From NCBI GenBank assembly GCA_900320245.1, contig ONRP01000009.1:1-64000 (forward strand): a DNA stretch of 64,000 nucleotides, written 5' to 3'. Position 1 is the stretch's first letter. Each line of letters begins with the position of its first letter. Made by a program: the position numbers and the translations under genes. The notes under the pieces were generated by a model. It saw nothing but the letters and a program-made list of their open reading frames with translations, was not told the DNA's origin and searched no databases. Below, in pieces: positions 53,650 through 61,139 of the stretch. Source of the DNA: an uncultured Prevotellaceae bacterium (lineage in GTDB: Bacteria; Bacteroidota; Bacteroidia; Bacteroidales; Muribaculaceae).

Positions 53650-55164
53650 ATGAAGAAAACAATTATCGCACTGTTAACGGCACTGACGGCCACCATGGCC
53701 CTCAATGCCCAGAGTTATACGGGTCCTATCCTCGTGACCCGCAACGGACAGACCAACTCGGCAACCGCCACCGTGACGGTGGTGCCCCAGAGTGACGGCC
53801 TGAACAAACTGGTTCTGGAAGTCCCCTTCATGGGAATGAACATGACGCTGAACATGCAGGACGTGCCGTCGGCCACCACCGGCGACATCACCGTCTACAG
53901 CGCCGAGCGCAACGTGAGCACGATGCTGGGCACGATGTACACCATCGTTTTTGCCCGCACCACCGACGGCATGATGACTGCCGACGTGAACATACCCTCC
54001 TATGGCGTGACGATGTTCTTCAACACCGTGGGTGACCACTTCCAGTTACCCAACGGCGACATGGAGGCCTGGAACACCAGCATCAACGAACCTCTCCACT
54101 GGCACGGCTTCATGACGGCCTACGGCACCTATGCCCCCACGTCCAAGACCTTGGCCAAACTGTCGCAGAGCACCAACGTGCACAGCGGTGCCACTGGCAA
54201 CTACAGCGCCGTGATGAGCGCAGGCCAAGTGCCCGTGTTGGGAATCATCGCCAACGGCACGATGACCAACGGCCACCTCAAGGCCGGAGCGATGGTGGCC
54301 AACAGTTATGATAACCATGCCCACATGTGCGCCGACTCCACCCAGACCGACCCCAACGGCGACCGCTACTACATGGCCCTGTACGCCAAGCCCGACAAAT
54401 TCAATGTGTGGCTGAAGTACACCCAGGGCACCGCCAACGCCAACAACAAGGCCAACGTGAGCGTCAAGACCTTTGACGGCACCTACTACCAGGAGCCTTC
54501 GGGCACGACCTATACCAACCTGTCGGGCAGCATCGTGGGCGGCCAGATCAGCGCCAGCGACTGGACGTTCTACTCCTTCCCCTTTGATTACGACAGTTAT
54601 GCCGCCAACAACGCCGCCAGCAACGCCATCTTTGTCACCTTCTCGACCAACGGCACGCCCGGCAGCGGCAGCAAGAACGACTCGGTCTATGTCGACGATA
54701 TGGAACTGGTCTACCTGGGTGCAATGACCGACCTGCGCTACCAGGGCCAGACCCTCGCCGGCTGGAACCCCGCCGTGACCACCTACAGCATCGAGGTTGC
54801 CGGCGCGCCCAGCCTTGACGACTTCACTGCCACCATCGAGGGTGTGAGCGCCGTGCTCACCAAGTCGATGGAGCAGACCAGCGACAACACCTACCGCATC
54901 GCCATCAGCGTCGTGTCGGGTGACATGCAGCAGGCCGCCTGCTATATCATCACCGCTACCGTCAACGATCAGCCCCAAGTCATGCGTGGCGACGTGAACG
55001 GCAACGGCGAGGTGGACATCAACGACGTGACGGCCCTGATCGCCTTTGTCCTGAGCGGTAACGACGCGGGCATCGTGAAGCCCAATGCCAACATGAACGG
55101 TGACAACAACATCGACATCAACGATGTTACCGCCCTCATCGATTTAGTCCTCAAAGGCATTTAA
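53650..55164 (+). CDS. Secreted calycin-like/PCMD protein with dockerin-type C-terminus
   Basis: 504 aa. Signal peptide at about 1-20 (ending LNAQSY). The N-terminal calycin-like beta domain (about 22-130) and a PCMD-like domain (about 135-360: LPNGDMEAWNTS then DWTFYSFPFDYDS, SVYVDDMELVYLG) lead to a strand-rich linker module (about 362-440). The last 60 residues hold two dockerin-type repeats (GDVNGNGEVDINDV; MNGDNNIDINDV). It sits 43 nt after the barrel gene in the same cluster. Confidence 0.8.
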   Translation: MKKTIIALLTALTATMALNAQSYTGPILVTRNGQTNSATATVTVVPQSDGLNKLVLEVPFMGMNMTLNMQDVPSATTGDITVYSAERNVSTMLGTMYTIVFARTTDGMMTADVNIPSYGVTMFFNTVGDHFQLPNGDMEAWNTSINEPLHWHGFMTAYGTYAPTSKTLAKLSQSTNVHSGATGNYSAVMSAGQVPVLGIIANGTMTNGHLKAGAMVANSYDNHAHMCADSTQTDPNGDRYYMALYAKPDKFNVWLKYTQGTANANNKANVSVKTFDGTYYQEPSGTTYTNLSGSIVGGQISASDWTFYSFPFDYDSYAANNAASNAIFVTFSTNGTPGSGSKNDSVYVDDMELVYLGAMTDLRYQGQTLAGWNPAVTTYSIEVAGAPSLDDFTATIEGVSAVLTKSMEQTSDNTYRIAISVVSGDMQQAACYIITATVNDQPQVMRGDVNGNGEVDINDVTALIAFVLSGNDAGIVKPNANMNGDNNIDINDVTALIDLVLKGI

Positions 55165-55194
55165 CAACACCTATCATATCACATTATTACAACA

Positions 55195-55755
55195 ATGAAG
55201 AAATTTTTTGTATTCATGGCAGCAGCATGCTGCGCACTGGCCATCAATGCCACGACCTATACCAGCCATGTCAAGGTGACGGTCAACACCAATGCCACCG
55301 AGCAGGACGAGGTCCAGGTAGTGCTCAATGAGCAGAATGGCCTTTACAACCTGAGTCTGAAGAACTTCTGCCTCACGGCCGAGGGAATGACCCTGCCCGT
55401 GGGCAACATCGAACTCAACGGAGTCCAGGGTGTTGATGAGTATGGCTACACCACTATCGTGTTCAACGGCCCCATCACCATCACTCCTGGCGACGACCCC
55501 GCTTACAGCCAAGACGAATGGCTGGGTCCCATCCTGGGTGAAGTGCCCATCGATGCCACTGCACGCTTCACCGACACTGCCCTGAGCGCCAACATCGACA
55601 TCAACCTGGCTGCAATGGGTCAAATTATCCAAGTGAACCTCTTTGGCGTGGCTCCGGCCAGCGTGACTCCGGCGCTTGACGGCGACGTGAACCATGACGG
55701 CGAGGTAAACGTGAGCGACGTGAACAAGGTTATCGATATCATCCTCAAACACTAA
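55195..55755 (+). CDS. Secreted calycin-like protein with single dockerin repeat
   Basis: 186 aa. Signal peptide at about 1-18 (ending INATTY). A calycin-like domain (about 20-155: VKVTVNTNATEQDEVQVVLN, in parts; LPVGNIELNGVQ) is related in design to the N-terminus of the previous protein. The C-terminus has one dockerin-type repeat (GDVNHDGEVNVSDVNKVIDIIL), so it is half of the usual pair. It lies 30 nt after the previous gene. Confidence 0.78.
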   Translation: MKKFFVFMAAACCALAINATTYTSHVKVTVNTNATEQDEVQVVLNEQNGLYNLSLKNFCLTAEGMTLPVGNIELNGVQGVDEYGYTTIVFNGPITITPGDDPAYSQDEWLGPILGEVPIDATARFTDTALSANIDINLAAMGQIIQVNLFGVAPASVTPALDGDVNHDGEVNVSDVNKVIDIILKH

Positions 55756-55768
55756 TCATCAAGACGAT

Positions 55769-56278
55769 ATGAAGAAGTTTTTATGGATAGCCACCCTGCT
55801 GGTGACGGCCACGATGTCGCTCACCTCCTGTGGCAGCGACGAGCCCAAGGAGACCGTCACGGCAACCGCCACCTATAACATGACGTTCTCACAAGACCTG
55901 CTCAATGCCTGCAATGTATTCCTCGTCTACAAGGCTGAGAATGGCCGCAACGTGATGGAGGCTGTTACTTCGACCTGGTGGACCAAAACGGTCACCAGCA
56001 ACAAGTTCCCTGCCGAATTCGGCGTGATGTACAAGTTCAGCACCAAATCTGATGCCGAACTGACCCAGGAGCAGTATGACCTCACCTGCGACATGAACTT
56101 CAGCGTGAAGACCAGCAAGGGAGCCAGTTACGTCAACAATGTGACCATCATCAACGCCAGTGATGTAAAGAAGGACAAAGTGGTCAGCACCCTCGAGAAG
56201 CAGAGCGGCAAGTCCGTCGGCTTCAGGGTAACCAAGGACGGCATCGTTTCCCAGGCCAACAACCTGAACTACGAGTAA
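55769..56278 (+). CDS. Small lipoprotein of unknown function
   Basis: 169 aa. Lipobox LTSC near residue 20. The mature part is beta-rich, with YNMTFSQDLLNACNVFLVYK and INASDVKKDKVVSTLEKQSGKS (in parts). It starts 13 nt after the previous gene and is last in the surface cluster, so it is probably anchored to the envelope near those proteins. No family recognised. Confidence 0.65.
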   Translation: MKKFLWIATLLVTATMSLTSCGSDEPKETVTATATYNMTFSQDLLNACNVFLVYKAENGRNVMEAVTSTWWTKTVTSNKFPAEFGVMYKFSTKSDAELTQEQYDLTCDMNFSVKTSKGASYVNNVTIINASDVKKDKVVSTLEKQSGKSVGFRVTKDGIVSQANNLNYE

Positions 56279-56302
56279 GTCACGTCACAGACACCAATTG
56301 AT

Positions 56303-56340
56303 AAAACGAGAGGCGCAAACTGATTTGCGCCTCTCGTTTT
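56303..56340. terminator. Bidirectional terminator
   Basis: A 17-bp perfect stem (56303-56319 with 56324-56340), CTGA loop, A-run on the left and T-run on the right. Between the surface cluster and the convergent CDF gene. Confidence 0.95.
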
Positions 56341-56363
56341 GTATCTTCACACAACCGGTAATA

Positions 56364-57248
56364 TCACTTGACGGGCTCCATGTGGATGGTGACGTGGGTC
56401 TGTGGGCCAAAACGTCGACGCAGCGCCTCCTCGATGGCAGTGGCGCGGTCGTGGGCTGCAGTCAGGGGCAGGTTGCCGTCCATGCGCACATGGGCCTCGA
56501 TGGCAAAGCGGTTGCCGATGCGGCGTGTGCGCAGGTTGTGCGGCTCCTGCACGTCGGGGAACGAGCAGATGATGTCCTCAATCTCCTGCTCGATTTCGCC
56601 AGAGAGTGACGACTCGGTCAACTCGCCCACGCTGGAACGCAACAGGCCTAACGACACCTTGACCAGCATCAAGCCGACCACTACCGAAGCCAGAGGGTCG
56701 AGCACTGTCCAGCGGTTGCCCAGCAGAATGGCACCGCCGATACCCACGGCAGCACCTATCGACGACAGGGCGTCGCTGCGGTGGTGCCAGGCGTTGGCGA
56801 CCAGCGCCTGCGAGTCGAGATGCTTGCCTCGCCGGGCAGTGTATTGATAGAGGACTTCCTTGACGATTATCGAGATGATGGCAGCAGCCAGGGCAAGCCA
56901 TCCCGGCGCCGCGAGTTCCTTGCCGCCAGCCCAGTCGATGAGTTTGGCCGCCCCCGACACGATGATGCCCGTGGCGGCAGCCATCAGCGCCAGGCCGATG
57001 ATGAAGGTGGCAAAGGTCTCATACTTGCCGTGTCCGTAGTCATGGTCCACGTCCTGAGGCTTGGCACTCACGTGGACGAAGGCCAACACAATGACGTCGG
57101 TGATAAAATCCGACAGCGAGTGCACGGCATCGGCAATCATCGCCGAACTGTGTCCCATCACACCCGCGATGAACTTGAAGGTCAGCAGCGCCACATTACC
57201 GGCACTGCCCACCAGCGTCACCTTGTATATTTCCTTCTCCCGACTCAT
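56364..57248 (-). CDS. Cation diffusion facilitator transporter
   Basis: 294 aa inner-membrane metal/proton antiporter. Six helices span about residues 12-200. Helix II carries HSSAMIADAVHSLSDFITD, with metal-site Asp in the DxxHSLxD-like pattern, and helix V carries NAWHHRSDALSSIG (HxxxD). The cytoplasmic C-terminal domain (about 205-294) ends HVTIHMEP, typical of CDFs. Likely exports Zn, Mn or Fe. The first about 16 codons are duplicated as fragments at 57956-57987 and 58590-58634. Confidence 0.93.
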   Translation of the reverse strand: MSREKEIYKVTLVGSAGNVALLTFKFIAGVMGHSSAMIADAVHSLSDFITDVIVLAFVHVSAKPQDVDHDYGHGKYETFATFIIGLALMAAATGIIVSGAAKLIDWAGGKELAAPGWLALAAAIISIIVKEVLYQYTARRGKHLDSQALVANAWHHRSDALSSIGAAVGIGGAILLGNRWTVLDPLASVVVGLMLVKVSLGLLRSSVGELTESSLSGEIEQEIEDIICSFPDVQEPHNLRTRRIGNRFAIEAHVRMDGNLPLTAAHDRATAIEEALRRRFGPQTHVTIHMEPVK

Positions 57249-57258
57249 ATCGTGGCAG

Positions 57259-57266
57259 CAAAGATA
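57259..57266 (-). promoter_or_regulatory. -7 box for the CDF gene
   Basis: TATCTTTG on the minus strand, 10 nt before the ATG. Copies of this promoter are carried in the duplicated fragments at 58645-58652 (TATCTTTG) and near 58005 (TACCTTTG). Confidence 0.65.
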
Positions 57267-57307
57267 TACCTTTTACACCACCTTGGCAACACATCGCCTA
57301 AAAAAAA

Positions 57308-57341
57308 CGTGTCCCCGCCGATGGACCTCGGCAGGGACACG
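57308..57341 (-). terminator. Terminator of lipoprotein copy 1
   Basis: CGTGTCCCCGCCGA with TCGGCAGGGACACG; on the minus strand it ends in a T-run. Paralogous terminators follow copies 2 and 3. Confidence 0.85.
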
Positions 57342-57349
57342 GTATATTG

Positions 57350-57784
57350 TCAGCAAGGATGAGGAACTACATTCAGATAGGGTTCTATCACACTGTCCTC
57401 CACACGGATGAATGTGGGGTATTCTCCGCCGAGAAACATCAGTCTGTCGCCCTGCACAGAATATTCGCCTTCGACGGGCTCTGGATCTTGGTCGTAGGTG
57501 ACTATCAACTTCGTCCCCGATACGGTATATGTTCCGTGAAAAACAATTAAGTTGCTCTTGCCATAACCATAAGATTCGTCATGAGATTTCCATACTTGAT
57601 GAAACTTACCGTCTTTGGTGAATTGATAATACAAATCATAATCATCATATTCATCATCAGGATGATTGTATTGCCAGGTCCCAACAATGTCAGCAATCTT
57701 AGGCTCGTCATCACTGCAGGCAGCAAAACCGGCCAAAACCAGGGTCATCAACATGACCATCAATCCATAATAGTACTTCTTCAT
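57350..57784 (-). CDS. Lipocalin-like lipoprotein, copy 1
   Basis: 144 aa from MKKYYYG; a Met four codons earlier (57796) is possible. Lipobox LAGFAAC near residue 22. The mature domain starts IADIVGTWQY and continues with FTKDGKFHQV, GTYTVSGTKLIVTYD and YSVQGDRLMFL, the typical lipocalin-like (DUF5004/DUF4923 type) beta-barrel pattern. It ends NVVPHPC, seven residues beyond the PYL end of copy 2, apparently through loss of the ancestral stop. Function unknown. Confidence 0.72.
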   Translation of the reverse strand: MKKYYYGLMVMLMTLVLAGFAACSDDEPKIADIVGTWQYNHPDDEYDDYDLYYQFTKDGKFHQVWKSHDESYGYGKSNLIVFHGTYTVSGTKLIVTYDQDPEPVEGEYSVQGDRLMFLGGEYPTFIRVEDSVIEPYLNVVPHPC

Positions 57785-57835
57785 AGATATCAGCATTTAA
57801 ACTCAGTATAATTCGTAATATTCGCAGTTTAAAAT

Positions 57836-58012
57836 TACTGGCACATGTAGGCGGCCTGGCCAGCAGGCTTGAAGGCGCCGATGAAGCGGGCGTGGCGTGC
57901 CACCTTTGACATAGACCTTGCGCTGTCCATGAACAACTCGGGCTCATTGCCGGCATGCCCACCAGCGTCACCTTATATATCCGACTCACAACACCACAAC
58001 ACCACAAAGGTA
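57836..58012 (-). pseudogene. Junction of acyl-CoA dehydrogenase tail and CDF head fragments (unit 1/2)
   Basis: 57838-57952 closely matches the last about 110 nt of the acyl-CoA dehydrogenase gene with small deletions. It is joined directly to 57956-57987, which matches the first codons of the CDF gene, followed by a promoter-like TACCTTTG (minus). A short frame across it has no meaning. It is the recombination scar between tandem units. Confidence 0.85.
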
Positions 58013-58050
58013 ACCCTTTTGCTCCACCTTACCAACAAGTCGCTAAAAAA

Positions 58051-58078
58051 AGTGTCCCGACCGATTGGCAGGGACACA
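58051..58078 (-). terminator. Terminator of lipoprotein copy 2
   Basis: GTGTCCC/GGGACAC stem with inner GACCGATTGGC, next to an A-run (T-run on the minus strand). Confidence 0.75.
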
Positions 58079-58101
58079 TATTCCAGTATCGCTATAAACC
58101 T

Positions 58102-58521
58102 TTACAAATAGGGCTCAATGACGCTGTCCTTGACACGGATGAATGTGGTATGATCTTGGTTTAGAAACGTCAATCTGTCACCCTGCACCACAAATTCGCA
58201 AGTTAGAGGCTCGTTCTCACCATCGAAACCGTCATCGTAATCGAAGGTCATGGACAACGTATTCCCCTTCACGGTATATGAACCATGAAAAGTAAAGTGG
58301 TCTGGATTACCATTGGGCATAATGCTGATTACTACATAATGAAATTCACCCTCCTTGGTAAATTGAAAAAGCAGTGTAGCATCATTATACATCACAGGCT
58401 CAACATATTGCCAGGTCCCAACAATGTCAGCAATCTTAGGCTCGTCATCACTGCAGGCAGCAAAACCGGCCAAAACCAGGGTCATCAACAAGACCATCCA
58501 TCCATAATAGTACTTCTTCAT
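58102..58521 (-). CDS. Lipocalin-like lipoprotein, copy 2
   Basis: 139 aa, starts MKKYYYGWMV. The signal peptide and first about 40 residues are almost identical to copy 1 (CSDDEPKIADIVGTWQY); the rest is diverged (FQFTKEGEFHYVV, GSYTVKGNTLSMTFDYDD, FVVQGDRLTFL) and ends VIEPYL. Shared 5' sequence with diverged 3' half suggests gene conversion at the start. Same lipocalin-like fold; function unknown. Confidence 0.72.
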   Translation of the reverse strand: MKKYYYGWMVLLMTLVLAGFAACSDDEPKIADIVGTWQYVEPVMYNDATLLFQFTKEGEFHYVVISIMPNGNPDHFTFHGSYTVKGNTLSMTFDYDDGFDGENEPLTCEFVVQGDRLTFLNQDHTTFIRVKDSVIEPYL

Positions 58522-58571
58522 AGATATCAACATTTAAACTCAGTTTAATTCGCAATATTCGCAGTTTAAAA

Positions 58572-58652
58572 CTATTGGCGCATGTAGGCACTGCCCACCA
58601 GCGTCACCTTGTATATCTCCTTCTCCCGACTCATATCGTGGCAGCAAAGATA
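58572..58652 (-). pseudogene. Junction fragment (unit 2/3) forming a 20-codon fusion frame
   Basis: With the CDF promoter copy (TATCTTTG, 58645-58652), an ATG at 58634 opens the first 15-16 CDF codons (MSREKEIYKVTLVGS). These fuse in frame to the last residues of the acyl-CoA dehydrogenase (AYMRQ) and stop at 58572. It is a scar, though it has a promoter and a clean start. Confidence 0.85.
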
Positions 58653-58692
58653 TACCTTTTTCCCCACCCTGCAAATGTCTTGGCAAAAAAAG

Positions 58693-58727
58693 CGTGTCCC
58701 CGTCGATAGACATCGGCAGGGACACAC
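58693..58727 (-). terminator. Terminator of lipoprotein copy 3
   Basis: GTGTCCCCGTCGAT with TCGGCAGGGACAC, T-run on the minus strand; paralogous to the terminators at 57308 and 58051. Confidence 0.82.
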
Positions 58728-58751
58728 GTAATGCTGAAAAAATACTATACT

Positions 58752-59177
58752 TTACAGATACCTCTCAATGACACTATCATTGACACGGATATAAGTGATA
58801 ACAACAGGATAATCCAAGTAAGAAAGCATCAATTTGTCGCCCTTCACTTCATAATTAAATGTTTGGGAAATGCTATAGCCATCGTCTGTATAAGTCACGA
58901 TAACTTTATTTCCAGAAACGGAATACGTTCCATGTTCAACATCAACATCAGTTTCATCGAACTCGTAGTAAATTTCCACTGAATGCCATTTGCCGTTTTT
59001 GGTGAATTGGACCAAATTTTCATAGGCTTCACCGTCTTCATCAATGCCCTTAACCTGCCAAGTGCCAACGATGTCGGAATTCACGGGTTTATCTTTATCA
59101 TCACCACATGAAGTAACACTGACTGAAACTAAAGCCAGAAACATGACTGTCAATAAAAAAGAGAATTTCTTCCTAAT
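58752..59177 (-). CDS. Lipocalin-like lipoprotein, copy 3 (non-ATG start likely)
   Basis: About 141 aa if begun at ATT (59177): I/M-RKKFSFLLTVMFLALVS then lipobox SVTSC. The first in-frame ATG (59153) would remove the basic part of the signal peptide (MTVMFLALVS). The mature part has SDIVGTWQVKG, FTKNGKWHSVEI, GTYSVSGNKVIVTYTDDG and ends VIERYL. It is the most diverged copy and probably the parent of the array, being next to the intact acyl-CoA dehydrogenase 3' end. Confidence 0.65.
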   Translation of the reverse strand: MRKKFSFLLTVMFLALVSVSVTSCGDDKDKPVNSDIVGTWQVKGIDEDGEAYENLVQFTKNGKWHSVEIYYEFDETDVDVEHGTYSVSGNKVIVTYTDDGYSISQTFNYEVKGDKLMLSYLDYPVVITYIRVNDSVIERYL

Positions 59178-59265
59178 AAAAAAAAGTTAATAAAATAATA
59201 AACAACTATTTACACATATATACTACATATATACTATCCTTATCTAATACTATTACATCTAAAAA

Positions 59266-59309
59266 AATTTCTCGCCTGTCAGGGCGATTCCTGAATCAGG
59301 CGAGAAATT
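59266..59309 (-). terminator. Terminator of the acyl-CoA dehydrogenase operon
   Basis: A 13-bp stem AATTTCTCGCCTG/CAGGCGAGAAATT with an 18-nt loop; A-run on the plus side gives T's on the minus strand. Confidence 0.88.
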
Positions 59310-59317
59310 CTTAACTA

Positions 59318-61024
59318 TTATTTGCGCATGTAGGCGGCTTGGTCGGCGGGGTTGAAGGCGCCGATGAAGCGTGCATGGCGTGCCACCTCGGCCTCGCCCA
59401 TGTTGACATAGACCTTGGCGCTGTCCATGAACAGGTCGGGCTCGTTGCTGGCGTCACCAATGAGCAGATAGCCCATGATGATGTGGCCGAGCATCTCGAC
59501 GAGACGACGGGCGTGGAAGGTGATGTACTCGGGATCTTCGACAGCCTGAACCTTGGCGAAGGTTTCCTCGTAGAGGGCGGTCATGGCCTCGAGTTTGGCC
59601 TTCATGGGAGCAACGGCCTCGCTGTACTCGCGAGCGGCGTACTCCTTGATCTGGTTGAGATAGGTGCCCGTGGTGACGTGGCGGATGGCGGCAACCACCT
59701 GCAACTGGGTCGTGCCCTCGTAGATGCTGGTGATGCGGGCGTCGCGGTAGATGCGCTCACAGGCGTAGTCACGCATGAAGCCGCTACCGCCGTGAATCTG
59801 CACGCAGTCATAGGCGTTCTGGTTGCAGAACTCGCTCGTCATGCCCTTGGCCAGCGGCGTGAAGGCGTCGGCCAGGCGGTTATAGGCCTTCATGGTCTTG
59901 CGCTCCTCGGGGGCGAGGGTGCGCTCACGGCTGATGGCCTCGAGCGACTTGTACATGTCGACAAAGCGGGTGCACTCATACAGCAGGGTGCGCGAAGCGT
60001 CCAACTTGGCCTTGATGTTCGAGATCATCTCGCTCACGGCAGGGAAGTTGATAATTGCCTTGCCGAACTGCTCACGGCTGCGGGCATAGGCGATGGCCTC
60101 CTGATAGGCGGCCTCGCTCACGCCGACGCTCTGGGCAGCAATGCCCAAACGGGCGCCGTTCATCAGCGACATCACATACTTGATAAGACCCAACTTGCGG
60201 TCACCGCACAGTTCAGCCTTGGCGTTCTTGAACACGAGTTCGCAGGTGGGGCTGCCGTGGATGCCCATCTTGTCCTCGATGCGGCGCACGGTCATGCCGC
60301 CGTCGCGCTTGTCGTAGATGAACATCGACAGGCCGCGGCCGTCGCGGGTGCCCTCCTCGCTGCGTGCGAGCACGAGCGAGATGTCACCGTCACCGTTGGT
60401 GATAAAGCGCTTCACGCCGTTCAGGCGCCAAGTGCCGTCCTCGTCCTGGGTAGCCTTGAGCATCACCGACTGCAGGTCGCTGCCGGCATCGGGCTCGGTG
60501 AGGTCCATGGCCAGCGTCTCGCCCTTGCAGGTGCGGGGCAGGAAGCGCTCCTTCTGGTCCTCGTTGGCAAACTCGTTGATGGTTTCGGCGCAGTCCTGCA
60601 GACCCCACACGTTGACGAAGCCCGCATCGGCACGGCTCACCATGTCGGCAGCCATGATGTAGGGAATCGACGACATGTTCAGGCCACCGTACTGGCGGGG
60701 CAAGGTGATGCCCATCAGGCCAGCCTGGTTCAGGGCCTTGAGGTTCTCCTCGGTGCCCTTGGCATAGCGCACACGGCCGTTCTCGTGGTGGGGACCCTCG
60801 AGGTCCACATCCTTGGCATTGGGAGCGATGATGTCACCGCACACCTCGCCGATGATGTCCAGCACGCGCTCATAGGAGTCCATCGCGTCCTCGAAGTCGA
60901 GGGGAGCGTAGTCGAATTTCTCGCTCTGGGTATAGTCGCGCTCGCGCAGTGCTACGATCTGCTTCATCAGCGGGTGACGCAGGTGATACTGGAGCGCTTT
61001 ATTGTCGGTATAAAAGTTAGCCAT
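59318..61024 (-). CDS. Acyl-CoA dehydrogenase
   Basis: 568 aa FAD enzyme. It has the N-terminal ACDH-N extension of the long type, the helical N domain (LPRQYGGLNMSSIPYIMAADMVSRADAGF, in parts), the FAD/substrate strand MDLTEPDAGSDL, the C-terminal helical domain with RDARITSIYEGTTQLQ (catalytic-base Glu region) and a C-terminal extension (about 450-568). It passes electrons to ETF, whose genes lie just upstream on the same strand (etfB, etfA). Bacteroidales have this trio; the acyl substrate is not evident. The 3' tail is duplicated downstream. Confidence 0.92.
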   Translation of the reverse strand: MANFYTDNKALQYHLRHPLMKQIVALRERDYTQSEKFDYAPLDFEDAMDSYERVLDIIGEVCGDIIAPNAKDVDLEGPHHENGRVRYAKGTEENLKALNQAGLMGITLPRQYGGLNMSSIPYIMAADMVSRADAGFVNVWGLQDCAETINEFANEDQKERFLPRTCKGETLAMDLTEPDAGSDLQSVMLKATQDEDGTWRLNGVKRFITNGDGDISLVLARSEEGTRDGRGLSMFIYDKRDGGMTVRRIEDKMGIHGSPTCELVFKNAKAELCGDRKLGLIKYVMSLMNGARLGIAAQSVGVSEAAYQEAIAYARSREQFGKAIINFPAVSEMISNIKAKLDASRTLLYECTRFVDMYKSLEAISRERTLAPEERKTMKAYNRLADAFTPLAKGMTSEFCNQNAYDCVQIHGGSGFMRDYACERIYRDARITSIYEGTTQLQVVAAIRHVTTGTYLNQIKEYAAREYSEAVAPMKAKLEAMTALYEETFAKVQAVEDPEYITFHARRLVEMLGHIIMGYLLIGDASNEPDLFMDSAKVYVNMGEAEVARHARFIGAFNPADQAAYMRK

Positions 61025-61029
61025 TTCTT

Positions 61030-61135
61030 TATTGAGTTTTTAGTCCCTGGTTTCTAGTCCCGTGGTTGTGTTCCCTAATTGCGCTAGTGCGGATGCCAAC
61101 TAGAAACTAGGGACTATGGACTAGAAACTGAACTA
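61030..61135. repeat. ACTAGAAACTAGGGACTA simple repeats
   Basis: Copies of the words CTAGAAACTAGGGACTA and its complement (TTAGTCCC, GGTTTCTAGTCCC) fill the acd-etfA gap. They are able to fold, but no terminator T-tract is seen. Confidence 0.6.
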
Positions 61136-61139
61136 ATTA

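Noticed and set aside
57711-58007. 98-aa frame across the unit 1/2 junction
   Set aside because: It is read in the wrong phase through the acyl-CoA dehydrogenase tail fragment and has no meaningful protein features.
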